The translations under genes and the position numbers were made by a program. 64,000 nucleotides of DNA from Nonomuraea harbinensis (GTDB lineage Bacteria; Actinomycetota; Actinomycetes; Streptosporangiales; Streptosporangiaceae), in assembly GCF_019396385.1 (NCBI RefSeq), contig NZ_JAHKRN010000004.1, forward strand, positions 124,001-188,000, written 5' to 3'. Shown here in pieces: positions 37,831 through 47,339 of this stretch. The number at the start of each line of letters is the position of its first letter. The stretch's first letter is position 1. Under the pieces are notes generated by a model. The model ran no database searches. It was not told the DNA's origin and saw only the letters and a list, made by a program, of their open reading frames with translations.

Positions 37831-38565
37831 ATGCGAAGGATGCTCACAGTACTGTCGGTGGCGGCGCTCGCCTCCGCCACCACGGTCGTCTCCGCCGCCC
37901 CCGCCCTGGCCCACGGGTACGTGAACGCGCCGCCCAGCCGGCAGGCCCACTGCGCGCAGGGCCGGGTCTCCGGCTGCGGCGACATCATCTACGAGCCGCA
38001 GAGCGTGGAAGGCCAGAAGGGCCAGCGCAACTGCCACGGCGGCGTGGCCCGGTTCGCCCAGCTCAGCGACGAGAGCAAGAACTGGCCCGTCACCTCGGTC
38101 GGCACCACGGTCAACTTCAACTGGACGCTGACCGCCCGCCACGCCACCAGCACCTGGGAGTACTACATCGGCGCCAACCGCGTCGCCGTGTTCAACGACG
38201 GCGGCCGGCAGCCCGCCGCCCAGGTCAGCCACACCGTGAACCTGTCGGGCTACAGCGGCAAGCAGAAGGTGCTGGCCATCTGGAACATCGCCGACACCCC
38301 CATGGCCTTCTACGCCTGCATCGACCTGCAGATCGGCGGCGGCGGCAACCCGAACCCCACCCCGACCCCGACACCCACCCCCACGCCCACCACACCGACC
38401 CCGACGCCCACCTCGAACCCGGGCGGCACCTGGAAGGCCGGCACCGCGTACGCGGTCGGCTCCACCGTGACCTACGGCGGCGCCACCTACCGCTGCATCC
38501 AGGCGCACACCGCCCTCACCGGCTGGGAGCCGCCGAACGTGCCCGCCCTCTGGCAGCGCGTCTGA
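37831..38565 (+). CDS. Lytic polysaccharide monooxygenase (AA10) with CBM5/12-type module
   Basis: A secreted copper enzyme of 244 residues that oxidatively cleaves chitin or cellulose. The signal peptide (1-27) ends ALA, which makes His28 the mature N-terminus (HGYVNAPPSR); His28 with His104 (TARHATSTWEYY) would form the copper histidine brace, with Phe in MAFYACIDL near the axial site. A Pro/Thr linker (about 172-195) joins a C-terminal carbohydrate-binding module (WKAGTAYAVGSTVTYGGATYRCIQAHTALTGWEPPNVPALW) of the chitin-binding CBM5/12 type. AAAGGAG precedes the ATG. The catalytic part (about 145 residues) is on the short side for AA10. Substrate choice is inference. Confidence 0.95.
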   Translation: MRRMLTVLSVAALASATTVVSAAPALAHGYVNAPPSRQAHCAQGRVSGCGDIIYEPQSVEGQKGQRNCHGGVARFAQLSDESKNWPVTSVGTTVNFNWTLTARHATSTWEYYIGANRVAVFNDGGRQPAAQVSHTVNLSGYSGKQKVLAIWNIADTPMAFYACIDLQIGGGGNPNPTPTPTPTPTPTTPTPTPTSNPGGTWKAGTAYAVGSTVTYGGATYRCIQAHTALTGWEPPNVPALWQRV

Positions 38566-38579
38566 CGATCCCCTGAACC

Positions 38580-38609
38580 GAAGGGGGCGCCCCGCACGGC
38601 GCCCCCTTC
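38580..38609. terminator. Bidirectional terminator between LPMO and VWA genes
   Basis: GAAGGGGGCGCC and GGCGCCCCCTTC form a perfect 12-bp stem with loop CCGCAC in the 45-bp gap between two converging genes. It is followed by TTC, a weak U-tract. Confidence 0.7.
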
Positions 38610-38610
38610 T

Positions 38611-40359
38611 TCACGCCGCCGGCTTGCAGGTGGGATGGCAGAGGCGGCGGGCCAGGGCGGCGAGGAAGACGTCGATGATCTCGCCGGGCTGCTGGGCCAC
38701 GTGCAGCGAGCCGTTGGTGGCGGCGGTGATGGCCGTCAGGCCGTCGCGGTCCACGTCGTCGCCGAAGGCGATGACGATGATCTGCACCGGCCGGTCCGGC
38801 TTCCACTCCCCGCGCAGCCGGTCCAGCAGGGCCTGCCGCTTGACGCCGCGGCCGTCGTCCTTCCCGGCGGTGATCACCAGGAGCGTGTTGTTCATCTCCT
38901 CGCGGTACTCGCCGCCGACCTCGCGGAAGCCGCCGAGTATCGCGTCGTAGAGCGAGCTGTCGCGGTCGGGGTCGGCCTTCATCGTGGTGGTCAGCCGGTT
39001 CAGCTCGCCGCGCCGGACGAGCTGGCCGGACTCCGGCTCGTTGATCGGCCCCAGGCCGACCCGCTCGCGGTAGCCGTGCAGGCCGCCGGCCCGGTGCGCG
39101 AACTCCCACAGCCCCATGTGCGTGGACTCGGGGAAGAGCTGGAGCCCGATCCTGGCCGCCTCCAGCGCGACCTCGGCCTTGGTTGTGCCCTTCAGCTTCT
39201 CCGCCATGTGCCTGGAGGTGTCGGTCAGCACGAGGATGTTCGTCGGCGGGGCGAGCCTGCTCCACGCCCGCAGCGCCTCGTCGATGTCCTCGGACGACAC
39301 CGACGGGCGCACCTTCGGCGTCGCCTGCGGGATCTCCGGGCCCGGCGAGATCGGCCCGTGCGCGCCGTCCCCCGACCGGAAACCCGCCCGGCGCACGATC
39401 TCCTGCGCCTCGGCGTCCGCCAGCCAACCGGCGAACGCCTTGGACGCCTCGGCCACGGCCGGGTCGGTGGCGGTCACCACGTACGGGTAGTCGAGCGTGA
39501 TCGTGCCCTCGCGCGGGTGCAGCGCGACCACCGGGTCGTCCGACGGGGCGCGGTTGTGGTGCCACACCGACTGCTCGGGCACGATGACGACCGGCCGCTG
39601 CCAGAACGTGCGGTCGTCCACCGCGGTCAGCATGCTCCGGTAGTCGGGCGCCGACCCGGCCTGCGCCCACCGGACGAACGCGGTCAGCGCCTTGTCCGCC
39701 TCCGGGCCCGTACCGACGACGTCGCGGGCGGCGGCGACGGTGGCGATGCCGGCGCCCGCCAGCGACGGGTCGGGCACGCGGACGACGTCGGGCTCGTTCT
39801 CCGTGGGCGCGAGCCGGCCCCGGACGGTGGCCGGGAACACCATCCGCCAGTTCATCTCCGTCTTGCCGATGGCGAACCGCTCGGCCAGCGACGAGCGGGT
39901 GGCGAACACCAGCGGCGAGGTGGCCACCACGGTCTCGCCGCCCGGCAGCGCGCCGGCCCCCTGGTCGCGGGCGAGCCGGATCCAGGCGGACGAGTCAGCC
40001 ACCCACCCGTCCGGCCGCTCGCGCAGCACGCCCACCTTGTCGCCGATGAGCGTGCGTAAGACCGTGGCCGGAGGCTGCTCGGTCACCTGGACGAGCACGC
40101 ATCGGCCGCCGGCCGTGGTTCTGGTCTCGTTGAACCGCCCGGCCGCCTCCATGACGGCGGGGGCCACGTCCACCGCGGCCGCCACGTCGACCAGAACAGG
40201 CTCTCGCGTGGCGCACACGGCCGCGCCGCCGCCGAACACCAGGACGATCGCCGCCGCGAGCACGGCCACCACGGTCGTGCCCGCCAGCACGCCGCGCCAC
40301 AGCGCCCGGCTCCGCCTCTGCTGGGGGGACAGCGCGGCGCGGTGTCGGCCCAAACGCAC
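38611..40359 (-). CDS. Membrane-anchored substrate-binding and VWA domain protein
   Basis: The protein has 582 residues. One N-terminal transmembrane anchor (about 22-45) precedes a periplasmic-binding-protein-like domain (about 55-345) of the type found in ABC solute-binding proteins, then a C-terminal VWA domain (about 370-570). The metal-ion-dependent adhesion site is LVLTDTSRHM, so the canonical DxSxS is DTSRH and lacks the second Ser. The later Thr and Asp positions are not certain. No permease or ATPase genes are adjacent, so it is not an ordinary transporter component. Function unknown. It follows fbiC on the same strand by 82 bp. Confidence 0.8.
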   Translation of the reverse strand: MRLGRHRAALSPQQRRSRALWRGVLAGTTVVAVLAAAIVLVFGGGAAVCATREPVLVDVAAAVDVAPAVMEAAGRFNETRTTAGGRCVLVQVTEQPPATVLRTLIGDKVGVLRERPDGWVADSSAWIRLARDQGAGALPGGETVVATSPLVFATRSSLAERFAIGKTEMNWRMVFPATVRGRLAPTENEPDVVRVPDPSLAGAGIATVAAARDVVGTGPEADKALTAFVRWAQAGSAPDYRSMLTAVDDRTFWQRPVVIVPEQSVWHHNRAPSDDPVVALHPREGTITLDYPYVVTATDPAVAEASKAFAGWLADAEAQEIVRRAGFRSGDGAHGPISPGPEIPQATPKVRPSVSSEDIDEALRAWSRLAPPTNILVLTDTSRHMAEKLKGTTKAEVALEAARIGLQLFPESTHMGLWEFAHRAGGLHGYRERVGLGPINEPESGQLVRRGELNRLTTTMKADPDRDSSLYDAILGGFREVGGEYREEMNNTLLVITAGKDDGRGVKRQALLDRLRGEWKPDRPVQIIVIAFGDDVDRDGLTAITAATNGSLHVAQQPGEIIDVFLAALARRLCHPTCKPAA

Positions 40360-40441
40360 GGTGAAACCTCTCTCCGAAGGGGGTGCCGATGTTCCCAGTG
40401 CCTCCCAGAGCGGACGACAGTCTAACTAGAACTGGTTATAT

Positions 40442-43000
40442 CTACGCCAGGGGCAGCACCCTGCGCACGCTCTGGCACACGCCGTCGCTGGCCGCGGCGG
40501 CGGCCAGCCGCTCCGCGCCGGGCACGCCGTACTCGGTGGTGCGCTGGCGGACCGGCCGCCCGGTCACCTCCACCATGGCCCGCAGCTCGCTGATGGTCTT
40601 GTACGAGCCGTTCTCCGACCCGGCCATCCGGCTGATGGTCTCCTCCATGAGGGTGCCGCCCAGGTCGTTCACGCCGCCCTGGAGCACCTGGCGGCACAGG
40701 TCGTCCCTGAGCTTGACCCAGGAGCACTGGATGTTGCGGATCGCGCCGTGCAGCAGAATCCTGGCCAGCGCGTGCACGGCGCGGTTCTCCTGCGCGGTGG
40801 GGCCGGGCCTGGCCACACCCGCCAGATAGATGGGCGCGCTGGTGTGCACGAACGGCAGCAGCACGAACTCGGAGAAGCCGCCGGTCTCCTCCTGCAGCCG
40901 CCTGATCAGCTTGATGTGCCGCACCCAGTGCAGGTGGTTGTCCACGTGCCCGTACATCATCGTGGCGGTGGTCGGGATGCCGACCCGGTGGGCCGTCGTG
41001 ACGACGTCGATCCACTCGGCGGCGGGCAGCTTGCCCTTGGTGAGCACCCAGCGCACGTCGTCGTCGAGGATCTCGGCGGCGGTCCCGGGCAGCGAGTCGA
41101 CCCCGGCCTCGCGGGCGCCGTGCAGCCACTCCTCGACGGACAGGTTCGCCCGGCTGGCGCCGTTGATCACTTCCATCGGCGAGAAGGCGTGCACGTGCAT
41201 GTCCGGTGTGCGCGCCTTGACCGCCCTGGCGATGTCGAAGTACGCGGTGCCGGGCAGGTCGGGGTGGATGCCGCCCTGCATGCACACCTCGGTGGCGCCC
41301 GCCTGCCAGCCCTCCTCCGCCCGGTCGGCCACCTGCTCCAGGCTGAGCGTGTACGCGTCGGCGTCCGTCCTGCGCTGGGCGAAGGCGCAGAACCGGCAGC
41401 CGGTGTAGCAGACGTTGGTGAAGTTGATGTTCCTGTTGACCACGTAGGTCACGTCGTCGCCGGCCGCCTCCCTGCGCAGCGCGTCGGCGATCCCGGCCAG
41501 CTCGTCCAGCGCCTCGCCGTCGGCCGACAGCAGCGCCACGGCCTCGTCGTCGGTGAGCCCGGCGGGGTCGCTCGCGGCCCTGCCCAGCGCCTTCCTGATC
41601 TCGGCGGGCGTCCCGCCGCCGCCGGTCGCGGCGGGGAGGCGGTCGCGCAGGGCCTCCCAGTCGCCGTACACGTGGTCGAAGTCGTCCCGCCGGTCGTGGG
41701 TGCGGCCCGTGGTGTCGACCTCGACGTGCAGGTCCACCCGCCCGCCTGGGGCGAACCCGCCGTCGGGCTCCTGCCAGGGCAGTCCCTCCGGGATCGCGCC
41801 CTCCCTGGCCAGCCCGGTCTCCGGCTCCGCCAGCGCGGCCACGTGCGCCGCCAGCCGCGGGTCCAGCCACGGCTCGCCCGCCCGGACGTACTCGGGATAG
41901 ATCGTCAGCCTCTCCCTGAGCCGGAACCCCGACTCGGCGGTACGCGTCGCCAGCTCGTCGATCTGCGGCCACGGCCGCTCCGGGTTCACGTGGTCCGGGG
42001 TCAGCGGCGACACGCCGCCCCAGTCGTCGATCCCGGCCCGGATCATGAGCGCGTACTCGGCGTCGACCAGGTTCGGCGGCGCCTGGACGCGTGCCTTCGG
42101 CCCGAGGACGAGCCGGGTCACGGCGATGGTGGCGGCCAGCTCCTCCAGGTCGGCGTCCGGCAGCCCGCGCATCGCCGTGTCCGGCTTGGCGCGGAAGTTC
42201 TGCACGATGACCTCCTGGACGCCGCCGTACTCGCGGGCCACCCGGCGGATCGCGAAGATCGACTCGGCCCGGTCCTCGATCGTCTCCCCGATGCCGATGA
42301 GGATGCCGGTGGTGAACGGCACGTTGCTGCGCCCCGCGTCCTCCAGCACCCGCAGCCGCACCGCCGGGTCCTTGTCCGGCGACCCGTAGTGGGGCTGCCC
42401 CTTCTCCTCGAACAGGCGCCGCGACGTGGTCTCCAGCATCATGCCCATGGACGGGGACACCGGCTTGAGCCGCTGCAGGTCACGCCAGCTCAGCACGCCC
42501 GGGTTGAGGTGCGGCAGCAGCCCGGTCTCCTCCAGCACCCTGATCGCCATCGCGCGCACGTACGAGAGCGTGTCGTCGTAGCCGTGCGCGTCGAGCCACT
42601 CGCGGGCCTGGTGCCAGCGGTCCTCCGGCCGGTCGCCCAGCGTGAACAGCGCCTCCTTGCAACCCAGCGCGGCGCCCTGCCGGGCGATCTCCAGCACCTC
42701 GTCGGGGGACAGGAACGGCGACGGCAGCTTGTGCGGGGCGGTGGCGAACGTGCAGTAGCCGCAGCGATCCCGGCACAACCTGGTCAGGGGGATGAACACC
42801 TTACGGCTGTAGGTGATGGTCCCGGCACGGCCGACGGCCTCCAGGCCCGCGTCCCGTACCCGGGAGGCGTGCCCGAGCAGGGCGTCGAGATGCTCACCCC
42901 GCGCGTGCAGCAGCACGACGGCCTCGGTGAGGTCGAGCGCCTTGCCGTCACGGGCGCGGGCGAGAGCGCGGCGAAGGGCCGAATCACTGACAACGGTCAT
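40442..43000 (-). CDS. fbiC: Fo synthase FbiC (fused CofG/CofH radical SAM protein)
   Basis: The protein has 852 residues. It makes the 7,8-didemethyl-8-hydroxy-5-deazariboflavin (Fo) core of F420 from tyrosine and a pyrimidine precursor. Two radical SAM domains are present: the N-terminal CofG half with CxxxCxxC at Cys76/80/83 (LCRDRCGYC), and the C-terminal CofH half with Cys531/535/538 (CYTGCRFC). The single fused protein is the actinobacterial arrangement. Its presence within 8 kb of fbiAB differs from the separated loci in S. coelicolor. Likely co-transcribed with the upstream glycosylase gene (59-bp gap). Confidence 0.97.
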   Translation of the reverse strand: MTVVSDSALRRALARARDGKALDLTEAVVLLHARGEHLDALLGHASRVRDAGLEAVGRAGTITYSRKVFIPLTRLCRDRCGYCTFATAPHKLPSPFLSPDEVLEIARQGAALGCKEALFTLGDRPEDRWHQAREWLDAHGYDDTLSYVRAMAIRVLEETGLLPHLNPGVLSWRDLQRLKPVSPSMGMMLETTSRRLFEEKGQPHYGSPDKDPAVRLRVLEDAGRSNVPFTTGILIGIGETIEDRAESIFAIRRVAREYGGVQEVIVQNFRAKPDTAMRGLPDADLEELAATIAVTRLVLGPKARVQAPPNLVDAEYALMIRAGIDDWGGVSPLTPDHVNPERPWPQIDELATRTAESGFRLRERLTIYPEYVRAGEPWLDPRLAAHVAALAEPETGLAREGAIPEGLPWQEPDGGFAPGGRVDLHVEVDTTGRTHDRRDDFDHVYGDWEALRDRLPAATGGGGTPAEIRKALGRAASDPAGLTDDEAVALLSADGEALDELAGIADALRREAAGDDVTYVVNRNINFTNVCYTGCRFCAFAQRRTDADAYTLSLEQVADRAEEGWQAGATEVCMQGGIHPDLPGTAYFDIARAVKARTPDMHVHAFSPMEVINGASRANLSVEEWLHGAREAGVDSLPGTAAEILDDDVRWVLTKGKLPAAEWIDVVTTAHRVGIPTTATMMYGHVDNHLHWVRHIKLIRRLQEETGGFSEFVLLPFVHTSAPIYLAGVARPGPTAQENRAVHALARILLHGAIRNIQCSWVKLRDDLCRQVLQGGVNDLGGTLMEETISRMAGSENGSYKTISELRAMVEVTGRPVRQRTTEYGVPGAERLAAAAASDGVCQSVRRVLPLA

Positions 43001-43059
43001 AGGCAGACCTTACTCAGGGGAACTTCGCAAAGCGGACGCCCGGTACCGCAGAACCGCGG

Positions 43060-43956
43060 TCAGAACGACCGGTAGTCCCTGGCGGCCATCCGGGGGCCGC
43101 GGGCCGGCGGGCGGCGGCCGGTCAGCGTGATGAACAGACCGGCCCGGTGGCGATGGCCGAGATACGGCTCCAGCAGGCGCAGCATGCCCGGGTCGTCGGT
43201 CTTCTCCCCCGTCAGCGCGTACCCCACGATCTTGGCGAGGTGGAAGTCGCCGACGCTGATCGCGTCGGGGTCGCCGAAGACCCGCTGGCGCACCTCCGCC
43301 GACGTCCACACCCCGATGCCCGGCAGCGCCCGCAGCAGCCGGTCGAGCTCCTCGCTGGTGGCCGCCGCCTCCAGCTTGGCGGCGTGCCAGGCGGCGGTCG
43401 CGATCGTCTTCGCGCGCACGGTCTCCGCGCCCGACCGGTGCCAGTGCCAGGCCGGGATCTCGCGCCACACCGACGGCTCCGGCGCCACCCGCATGCCCTC
43501 CGGGGCCGGCCCCGGCGCGGGCTCGCCGTAGCGACCCAGCAGCCACCGCCACGCCCGCCAGGCCTCCTGGCCGACGACCTTCTGCTCCAGCACCGCGGGC
43601 ACCAGGGCCTCCATGACCCGGCCCGTCCTGCCGATCCGCAACCCCGCGTGCCTGCGCACCGCCTCGCGCAGGATCTCGTGCCTGGCCTCGAACCCGGAGA
43701 CGTCGTCGTCGGCGCCGAGCAGCGCCGGCAGCCCGTCGAGCATCCACTCGGCCCCCGGCCCCCAGGCCTGCCCGCGCACCTGCCCGCCCGCCACCGACAC
43801 CCGCAGCGTGGCGATCCCTCTGGGGGTGCGGCAGGTGCGCCAGATCGCGCCGTCGGGCGTCTGCCGCCAGGCCGGGTCACCGCCGCCCCGCTTGTGCGGC
43901 GCCAGCGCCAGGCCCACGTCCAGCGGCCCGTCCGGAACCCAGCTACGCTCCCTCAC
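43060..43956 (-). CDS. AlkA-like DNA-3-methyladenine glycosylase (HhH-GPD family)
   Basis: The protein has 298 residues. The helix-hairpin-helix LLRALPGIGVWTSAEVRQRVFGDPDAISVGDFHLAKIVGYAL carries the conserved catalytic Asp in VGDFHLAK. It lacks a [4Fe-4S] cluster, as expected for AlkA. It would excise alkylated purines in base excision repair. Residues 1-100 form the variable N-terminal TATA-like region. The gene is upstream of fbiC on the same strand; the functional link is unknown. Confidence 0.9.
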   Translation of the reverse strand: MRERSWVPDGPLDVGLALAPHKRGGGDPAWRQTPDGAIWRTCRTPRGIATLRVSVAGGQVRGQAWGPGAEWMLDGLPALLGADDDVSGFEARHEILREAVRRHAGLRIGRTGRVMEALVPAVLEQKVVGQEAWRAWRWLLGRYGEPAPGPAPEGMRVAPEPSVWREIPAWHWHRSGAETVRAKTIATAAWHAAKLEAAATSEELDRLLRALPGIGVWTSAEVRQRVFGDPDAISVGDFHLAKIVGYALTGEKTDDPGMLRLLEPYLGHRHRAGLFITLTGRRPPARGPRMAARDYRSF

Positions 43957-44070
43957 CCGTCCAGTCTGCCGTGCCCCCGCAGCTCAGCGCACCAGCACGA
44001 AGGCGCGGGTGGGGCGTACGGCCCGTCACTCCCGCACCCGTTCGTCCTCCGTACGAAGGCGCACGGCCGG

Positions 44071-45165
44071 TCACTCGTCGCTGGAGTAGCGGATCGCGCG
44101 CTCCGGCAGCTCCACCCCGGGCCAGACGCGCACCCCGGCCAGCAGCTCGTTGCCCGGCCCCACGACGGCGCCGTCGCCGATCACCGCGTCGCGCACCACC
44201 GCGCCGCCGCGGACCCGCGCGCCCCGGCCCAGGACCGAGTCGGTGACGACGGCGCCGGGCTCCACCACGGACTCCTCGCACAGCACCGAGCCGGTCACCG
44301 TGGCGCCCGCGCCGACCACCGCGCCTTCGCAGACGGACGTGCCGCCCTGCACCTTGGCCTCCGGGGACACCGACGAGCCAGGCAGCGCCAGGAACTCGCC
44401 CGTGGCCCCCGGCATCGCGGGCGACTCCAGCCGGCCGAGCACCAGGTCACGCGAGCCCTGCACGAACGCGGCCGGCGTGCCGACGTCCAGCCAGTAGGTG
44501 CGGGTGGCGTAACCGAGCACGGGCCGCCCCGACTCGATCAGGGCGGGGAACGTCTCGCGCTCCACCGACACCACCTCGTCGCGCGGGATCTCGTCGATGA
44601 CCGACCGGGTGAACACGTAACAGCCGGCGTTGATCCGGTTGGTCACCGGATTGGGCGTCTTCTCCAGGAACGCCGTCACCCGTCCCTCGTCGTCGGTGGG
44701 CACGCAACCGAACCGGGCCGGATCTTCCACCTCCGTCAAATGGAGCGTTACAGCGGCCTGGCGCGCCAGGTGGAGGCGCACCTGCTCGCCGATGTCGTGA
44801 CCCGACAGAATGTCGCCGTTGAGCACCAGGACCGGATCGGACGGCCCCGAGCCGAGCGCCTGGGCCGCGTTGCGGATCGCGCCGCCGGTGCCGAGCGGGG
44901 TCTCCTCCGTCATGTACTCCAGGGAGAGCCCCAGCGCCGACCCGTCGCCGAAGACCGGCTCGAACATCGCCGCCTTGTAAGACGTCGCGAAGACGATCCG
45001 GCGCACCCCGAACGCGCGGGCGCGCGCCAGCTGGTGGGCCAGGAACGGCACCCCCGCCGTCGGCAGCAGCGGCTTCGGCGTGCCGAGAGTCAACGGGTGC
45101 AGGCGCGTGCCACGGCCTCCGACCAGGAGTATCGCCTCGAGGTCTGGCAAAGAGCTGCTCTCCAT
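44071..45165 (-). CDS. Mannose-1-phosphate guanylyltransferase (NDP-sugar pyrophosphorylase)
   Basis: The protein has 364 residues. The N-terminal nucleotidyltransferase fold (LEAILLVGGRGTRLHPLTLGTPKPLLPTAG) has the GGxGTRLxPLTxxxPKP signature and ETPLGTGGAIRNA and VLNGDIL motifs. The C-terminal left-handed beta-helix (hexapeptide repeats, about 265-350) resembles GDP-mannose pyrophosphorylases such as SCO3039. It would convert mannose-1-P and GTP to GDP-mannose for the glycosyltransferases around it and for F420-independent mannosylation. Glucose-1-P thymidylyl- or uridylyltransferase is a less likely alternative. Confidence 0.88.
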   Translation of the reverse strand: MESSSLPDLEAILLVGGRGTRLHPLTLGTPKPLLPTAGVPFLAHQLARARAFGVRRIVFATSYKAAMFEPVFGDGSALGLSLEYMTEETPLGTGGAIRNAAQALGSGPSDPVLVLNGDILSGHDIGEQVRLHLARQAAVTLHLTEVEDPARFGCVPTDDEGRVTAFLEKTPNPVTNRINAGCYVFTRSVIDEIPRDEVVSVERETFPALIESGRPVLGYATRTYWLDVGTPAAFVQGSRDLVLGRLESPAMPGATGEFLALPGSSVSPEAKVQGGTSVCEGAVVGAGATVTGSVLCEESVVEPGAVVTDSVLGRGARVRGGAVVRDAVIGDGAVVGPGNELLAGVRVWPGVELPERAIRYSSDE

Positions 45166-45185
45166 AGTTGTGGGAGGTTACCGAA

Positions 45186-46304
45186 CTATTCCGTCGCGCG
45201 TTGGAAGGCGCACAGGTGTGCCTCGGCCGAAGCTTCCCAGGTGAACTCGCGTGCCCTCCGCAGCCCCGCCTCGCTGAGCCGCCGCCTCCTCTCGGGCGAG
45301 GCCAGCAGGTCGGCGAGCCCCGCGGCGATGCTGCCGGCGTCGGGCTCGGTGTAGGCGACGGCGTCGCCGCCGACCTCCGGCAGTGACGTGCGGTGGGTGG
45401 TGAGCACCGGGGCCCCGCAGGCCATCGCCTCCAGCACCGGGAGCCCGAACCCCTCGCCCCGTGACGGGAACGCCACCACGAGCGCGCCGCCGAGGAACCC
45501 CGCCAGGTCGGGGGCGCCCAGGAAGCCCGGCCGCACCACCTTGACCGTGGCCTCCACCTCGCGGCACGCCGCGTCGACGTCGTCCTCGTGCACGCCGCCG
45601 CCGAGCACCAGGGCCGGCGGCGTCTCCAGGTCCTTGACCGCCGTGGCGAAGCCGCGGATCAGGTTGGGCACGTTCTTGCGCGGCTCCAGCGCGCCCAGGA
45701 ACGCGACGTACGGCTGCCCGTGCAGCCCGCACCGGCTGGCCGCCCGCCTGGTCTCCTCCTCGGAGGGCGGGTGGAACTGGCTCTGGTCGACCCCGTGGTA
45801 GGCGACGTCGATGCGGGTCGGGTCGGCGTGGAGGACGCGCACGAGCTCGTCCCTGGTCGCCTTGGACGGCACGATCACCCGGTTGGCGTGGCGCACGGCG
45901 GTGCGGGTCGCGGAGCGGAAGAACGAGGCCTTGGCCGGGCTGTACTGCTCGGGCTCGGTGAACCAGGTGACGTCGTGCACCGTCACCACGGTCGGCAGGC
46001 CCGAGCGGAGCGGGATGGAGTAGTAGGGGGCGTGGATCACGTCGGCCCCGGCCTGGCGGGCGAGCAGCGGCAGTCCGGTCTGCTCCCAGGCGAGCCTGGC
46101 CGCGCGATTCGTGATCGAGACGGGACCGGGGAGGACGCGCGCGGACGGGGCCAGGCGTCTGTAGCGGGCGGCGTCGGCCCGCTGGCAGACCACCGCCAGG
46201 TCGGCGCCCGCCCGGTCGAGCGCCGCCACCAAGCCGTCGACATATCTGATCAGTGCGCCGCGGTCGGCGGGAACCGCCGCCGCGTCGACGAGCACTCGAG
46301 GCAT
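45186..46304 (-). CDS. GT4-family glycosyltransferase
   Basis: The protein has 372 residues with a GT-B fold. Residues 1-170 form the acceptor-binding lobe; the donor lobe has the marks of GT4 (FLGALEPRKNVPNLIRGF, FPSRGEGFGLPVLEAMACGAPVLTTHRTSLPEV). The EGFGLPxLEAMACG motif is the classical ExxxxxxxE donor-binding site. It lies 20 bp upstream of the guanylyltransferase, so GDP-mannose is a likely donor by context. ATG 46304 starts at the conserved MPRVLVDA; the longer TTG start is unlikely. Confidence 0.9.
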   Translation of the reverse strand: MPRVLVDAAAVPADRGALIRYVDGLVAALDRAGADLAVVCQRADAARYRRLAPSARVLPGPVSITNRAARLAWEQTGLPLLARQAGADVIHAPYYSIPLRSGLPTVVTVHDVTWFTEPEQYSPAKASFFRSATRTAVRHANRVIVPSKATRDELVRVLHADPTRIDVAYHGVDQSQFHPPSEEETRRAASRCGLHGQPYVAFLGALEPRKNVPNLIRGFATAVKDLETPPALVLGGGVHEDDVDAACREVEATVKVVRPGFLGAPDLAGFLGGALVVAFPSRGEGFGLPVLEAMACGAPVLTTHRTSLPEVGGDAVAYTEPDAGSIAAGLADLLASPERRRRLSEAGLRRAREFTWEASAEAHLCAFQRATE

Positions 46305-46397
46305 TACGTGATCTTCTCCCCTCAAGATCAACGTGGGACCCGGCGGCCCCCCTCTTCTTCCACCTTATGACCAGCGTCCCCCAAAACGTGCGCCAAA

Positions 46398-47339
46398 TCA
46401 CACGGAGGAACGCCGCGCTGACAATCCGGCCACACCGGCGCAGATCAGGTCACCCAGCACGATCACCACGCGGGAGCTGAGCGCGACCGCGATGGCCGGT
46501 CCGGCCGGCATCACCGGCGCCAGCGCCGCCACCATGGCCACCTCCCTGACTCCCGCCCCTGCGGGCACCACGAACGTCATGATGCCCAGGCACCACGACA
46601 GCGCGAACGCCCCGACGGCGAAGACCACCCCGCCCTGCGGGGCGACGAAGTAGAGGTGGATCCCGTAACAGGCCCAGCCCGCGAACGCCCAGCCGAGCGC
46701 GGCGAGCATCCCCTTACGGGTGAGCGGCCGCTCCAGCGGCGGCCGCTTCAGCCTGCGCAGCCCGTAGCCGATCACCGCGTTGATCACCTTGGGCTCCAGC
46801 AGCACGAGCAGCGCCGGCACCAGGAGCAGCAGCCATCCGAACCGGTCCCAGCCCAGCGTCGCGAACGCCACCAGCAGCCCGCTGGCGAGTTGGACCGGCA
46901 TCATCAGGAAGAACGCCGCCGCGCTCCTGGCCCGCGGCACCCCGAGGTCGCGGCCCATCTCCATCTGCGCGAGCATCGGCCACACGGCTCCCGGGATGTA
47001 CTTGCCGAGCTGGCCCACGAAGAACACCTTGGCCGCGCTCCGTACGGGAAGCCGCGACCCCAGGTCGGCCAGCAGCGTCCGCCACGTCAGCATGGCGCCC
47101 AGCAGCGCCGCCACCACGGCGGCCAGCGAGGCTCCGACCATGCCCGGCGTCAGCTGCCGGAACCCGGCGGCGACCTCCTCCCACCGCGACGCCACGGCCC
47201 AGGCCCCGAACCCCAGCGCCACGACGAGGAACCCGCCCCGCACGGCCTTTCGCCACCCCCACCGCCTGGCGGGCACGGCACGCGGCTCTCCACCGGACGG
47301 AAGGGACGGCGACGCCTCGGACCGGGGGACGTCCGTCAC
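46398..47339 (-). CDS. Flippase-like integral membrane protein (LPG-synthase TM / UPF0104 family), copy 1
   Basis: A polytopic protein of 313 residues with about eight helices and the family motif FFVGQLGKYIPGAVWPMLAQMEMGRDLGVPRARSAAAFFL. It resembles the flippase domain of MprF (lysylphosphatidylglycerol synthase) without the synthase domain. Family members are often encoded in glycan loci and may flip lipid carriers, which is unproven here. The GTG start overlaps the methyltransferase stop (GTGA). A paralogue lies at 50469-51425. Confidence 0.85.
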   Translation of the reverse strand: MTDVPRSEASPSLPSGGEPRAVPARRWGWRKAVRGGFLVVALGFGAWAVASRWEEVAAGFRQLTPGMVGASLAAVVAALLGAMLTWRTLLADLGSRLPVRSAAKVFFVGQLGKYIPGAVWPMLAQMEMGRDLGVPRARSAAAFFLMMPVQLASGLLVAFATLGWDRFGWLLLLVPALLVLLEPKVINAVIGYGLRRLKRPPLERPLTRKGMLAALGWAFAGWACYGIHLYFVAPQGGVVFAVGAFALSWCLGIMTFVVPAGAGVREVAMVAALAPVMPAGPAIAVALSSRVVIVLGDLICAGVAGLSARRSSV

